Positions 63,244 to 64,000 of a stretch of 64,000 nt of DNA are shown piece after piece; within the stretch, counting starts at the first letter, position 1, and the number at the start of each line of letters is the position of its first letter. The stretch is taken from the NCBI GenBank assembly GCA_965263345.1, contig CBDHHC010000004.1:186001-250000 (forward strand), written 5' to 3'. Both the position numbers and the translations under genes were made by a program. The DNA comes from CBDHHC01 sp965263345. GTDB lineage: Bacteria; Pseudomonadota; Alphaproteobacteria; Rhizobiales; CBDHHC01. Below the pieces are notes generated by a model. It worked only from the letters and a program-made list of their open reading frames with translations, did no database searches and was not told where the DNA came from.

Positions 63244-63783
63244 GTGATTACAGAAAATAAAACTGAACAACACCTTATTGGCCTTGCGATAGACGGGGAT
63301 CAAACTGCTTTTGAAGAGCTCATTCGTCGTTACTATCATATCATATATCGTATTGCCTATAAATGGTGTGGTAATCAAGTTGATGCAGAGGATGTTACGC
63401 AAGATGTTTGTATTAGAATTGGACAGGCTTTAAAAGGTTTTAAAAATGATGCCTCTTTTTCCACCTGGCTTTATCGCATCACATTAAATCGTGTTCGAGA
63501 TCTGCAACGCTCTTATCATTCTGAACAAAAAAAAGTGGAAGCTATGTCACTAATATCTGAACCTCATTTTGAGCCAGATTGCGAGACTGAAATGACCCAA
63601 AATCAGTTATGGGAAGAAGTGAAAAAATTACCTGATAAACAACGTGATGCTGTTCTACTTGTTCATTCTGAAGGTTTAAATCATAAAGAAGCCGCCATGA
63701 TTATGGAATGTTCTGAAAGCACTGTGTCCTGGCATATTCATGAAGCAAAAAAGAGATTAAAATCTCTTTTTGTTGAAACTTAA
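63244..63783 (+). CDS. ECF-type RNA polymerase sigma factor
   Basis: 179 aa from GTG 63244 (VITENKTEQHLIGLAIDGDQ), chosen over TTG 63172, because the extra 24 residues are not sigma-like. Region 2 has AFEELIRRYYHIIYRIAYKW and DAEDVTQDVCIRI with the promoter-melting FSTWLYRITLNRV; region 4 has LPDKQRDAVLLVHSEGLNHK and EAAMIMECSESTVSWHIHEA. It is followed 12 nt later by the partner gene at 63796. The target regulon is unknown. An extracytoplasmic-function or similar stress role is assumed. Confidence 0.9.
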   Translation: MITENKTEQHLIGLAIDGDQTAFEELIRRYYHIIYRIAYKWCGNQVDAEDVTQDVCIRIGQALKGFKNDASFSTWLYRITLNRVRDLQRSYHSEQKKVEAMSLISEPHFEPDCETEMTQNQLWEEVKKLPDKQRDAVLLVHSEGLNHKEAAMIMECSESTVSWHIHEAKKRLKSLFVET

Positions 63784-63795
63784 TTGGGTGACACT

Positions 63796-64000
63796 ATGGA
63801 TGATAAAGACCTCAACACCCTGAAAAATATTAAAGTTCCTGAACCTAACAAGGTTATGAAAGAAGCTGCTGTTCTGGCGGCATTAGATGCTTTTTCAGAA
63901 GCTGAGAAAAAAAGTGAAAAAAAATCCCAAGGAGTTTGGCAACCGCTGCGTCTTATATTCAGTTTCATAACTAATTTATGGGAATGGATAATGAACAGAC
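63796..64000 (+). CDS. Partner of the ECF sigma factor, N-terminal fragment (possibly vWA/YfbK-like)
   Basis: 68 codons are visible; the gene runs off the window. The visible part is charged (MDDKDLNTLKNIKVPEPNKV) with a hydrophobic-aromatic segment LRLIFSFITNLWEWIMNR. This resembles the N-terminus of von Willebrand factor A-domain proteins encoded after ECF sigma genes in alphaproteobacteria; an anti-sigma factor is the alternative. ATG at 63796, 12 nt after the sigma stop. Confidence 0.55.
   Translation, partial: MDDKDLNTLKNIKVPEPNKVMKEAAVLAALDAFSEAEKKSEKKSQGVWQPLRLIFSFITNLWEWIMNR

Overview
The window is AT-rich DNA (roughly 40% GC by eye) from an alphaproteobacterium, most likely a flagellated, aquatic, Rhodospirillales-like lineage. 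The basis for this is SciP (DUF1153) and FlbD next to the fli/flg genes, a MotE/DUF6468 flagellar block, and the DUF3305/DUF3306/DUF6352/DUF6494 set that accompanies formate dehydrogenase in alphaproteobacteria. The code is standard, since many genes end in TGA. TTG and GTG starts are frequent. I saw no integrase, transposase, prophage gene or CRISPR array.

Layout. Bases 1-3040 hold two divergent secreted proteins: a PhoX/DUF839-like fragment and an endonuclease/exonuclease/phosphatase. Bases 3037-7950 hold a co-directional minus-strand cluster of one radical SAM enzyme and three related proteins of unknown family, plus a 95-aa chimera whose N-terminus matches the unknown family and whose C-terminus matches the end of the radical SAM enzyme. 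This is the least explained part of the window. Bases 8080-14990 are mixed: tandem cupin, DMT exporter, membrane protein, trypsin-like protease with a peptidoglycan-binding domain, a G13 homopolymer, a chemoreceptor interrupted by an in-frame TGA, and an SDR enzyme. Bases 15368-18199 encode a soluble chemoreceptor with four near-identical 366-bp PAS repeats.

Bases 18230-37569 form a formate dehydrogenase island. It contains molybdopterin-guanine dinucleotide maturation (mobA, fdhD, mobB, moeA) with an Mrp/ApbC ATPase, a TorD-type chaperone, a small TAT-signal protein, FdhA, FdhB, a small lipoprotein, FdhC and a WD40-cytochrome c fusion. Several small or DUF proteins follow, then a TupA-like tungstate-binding protein, DUF3306, DUF3305 and a large multi-cluster ferredoxin. 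The inferred scheme is periplasmic formate oxidation, with electrons passing through FdhB to cytochrome b FdhC and possibly the cytochrome c fusion. TupA raises the possibility of tungsten as the metal.

A tRNA-Met(CAT) and mnmA separate this from three flagellar blocks: fliK-flgD-sciP-fliF-fliG-fliH-fliN-flbD-flhA (plus), fliL-fliM-DUF6468-motE-AMIN/TPR (minus) and flgF-flgG-flgA-flgH (plus). Four sites with exact GG-N10-GC sigma-54 spacing precede fliK, sciP, flgF and fliL, which fits control by the sigma-54 activator FlbD encoded here. In the minus block, motE and the large AMIN/TPR gene both look frameshifted: three +1 events in about 3 kb. The window ends with a membrane-anchored chagasin-like protein, a fatty acid desaturase, an ECF sigma factor and the start of its partner gene.
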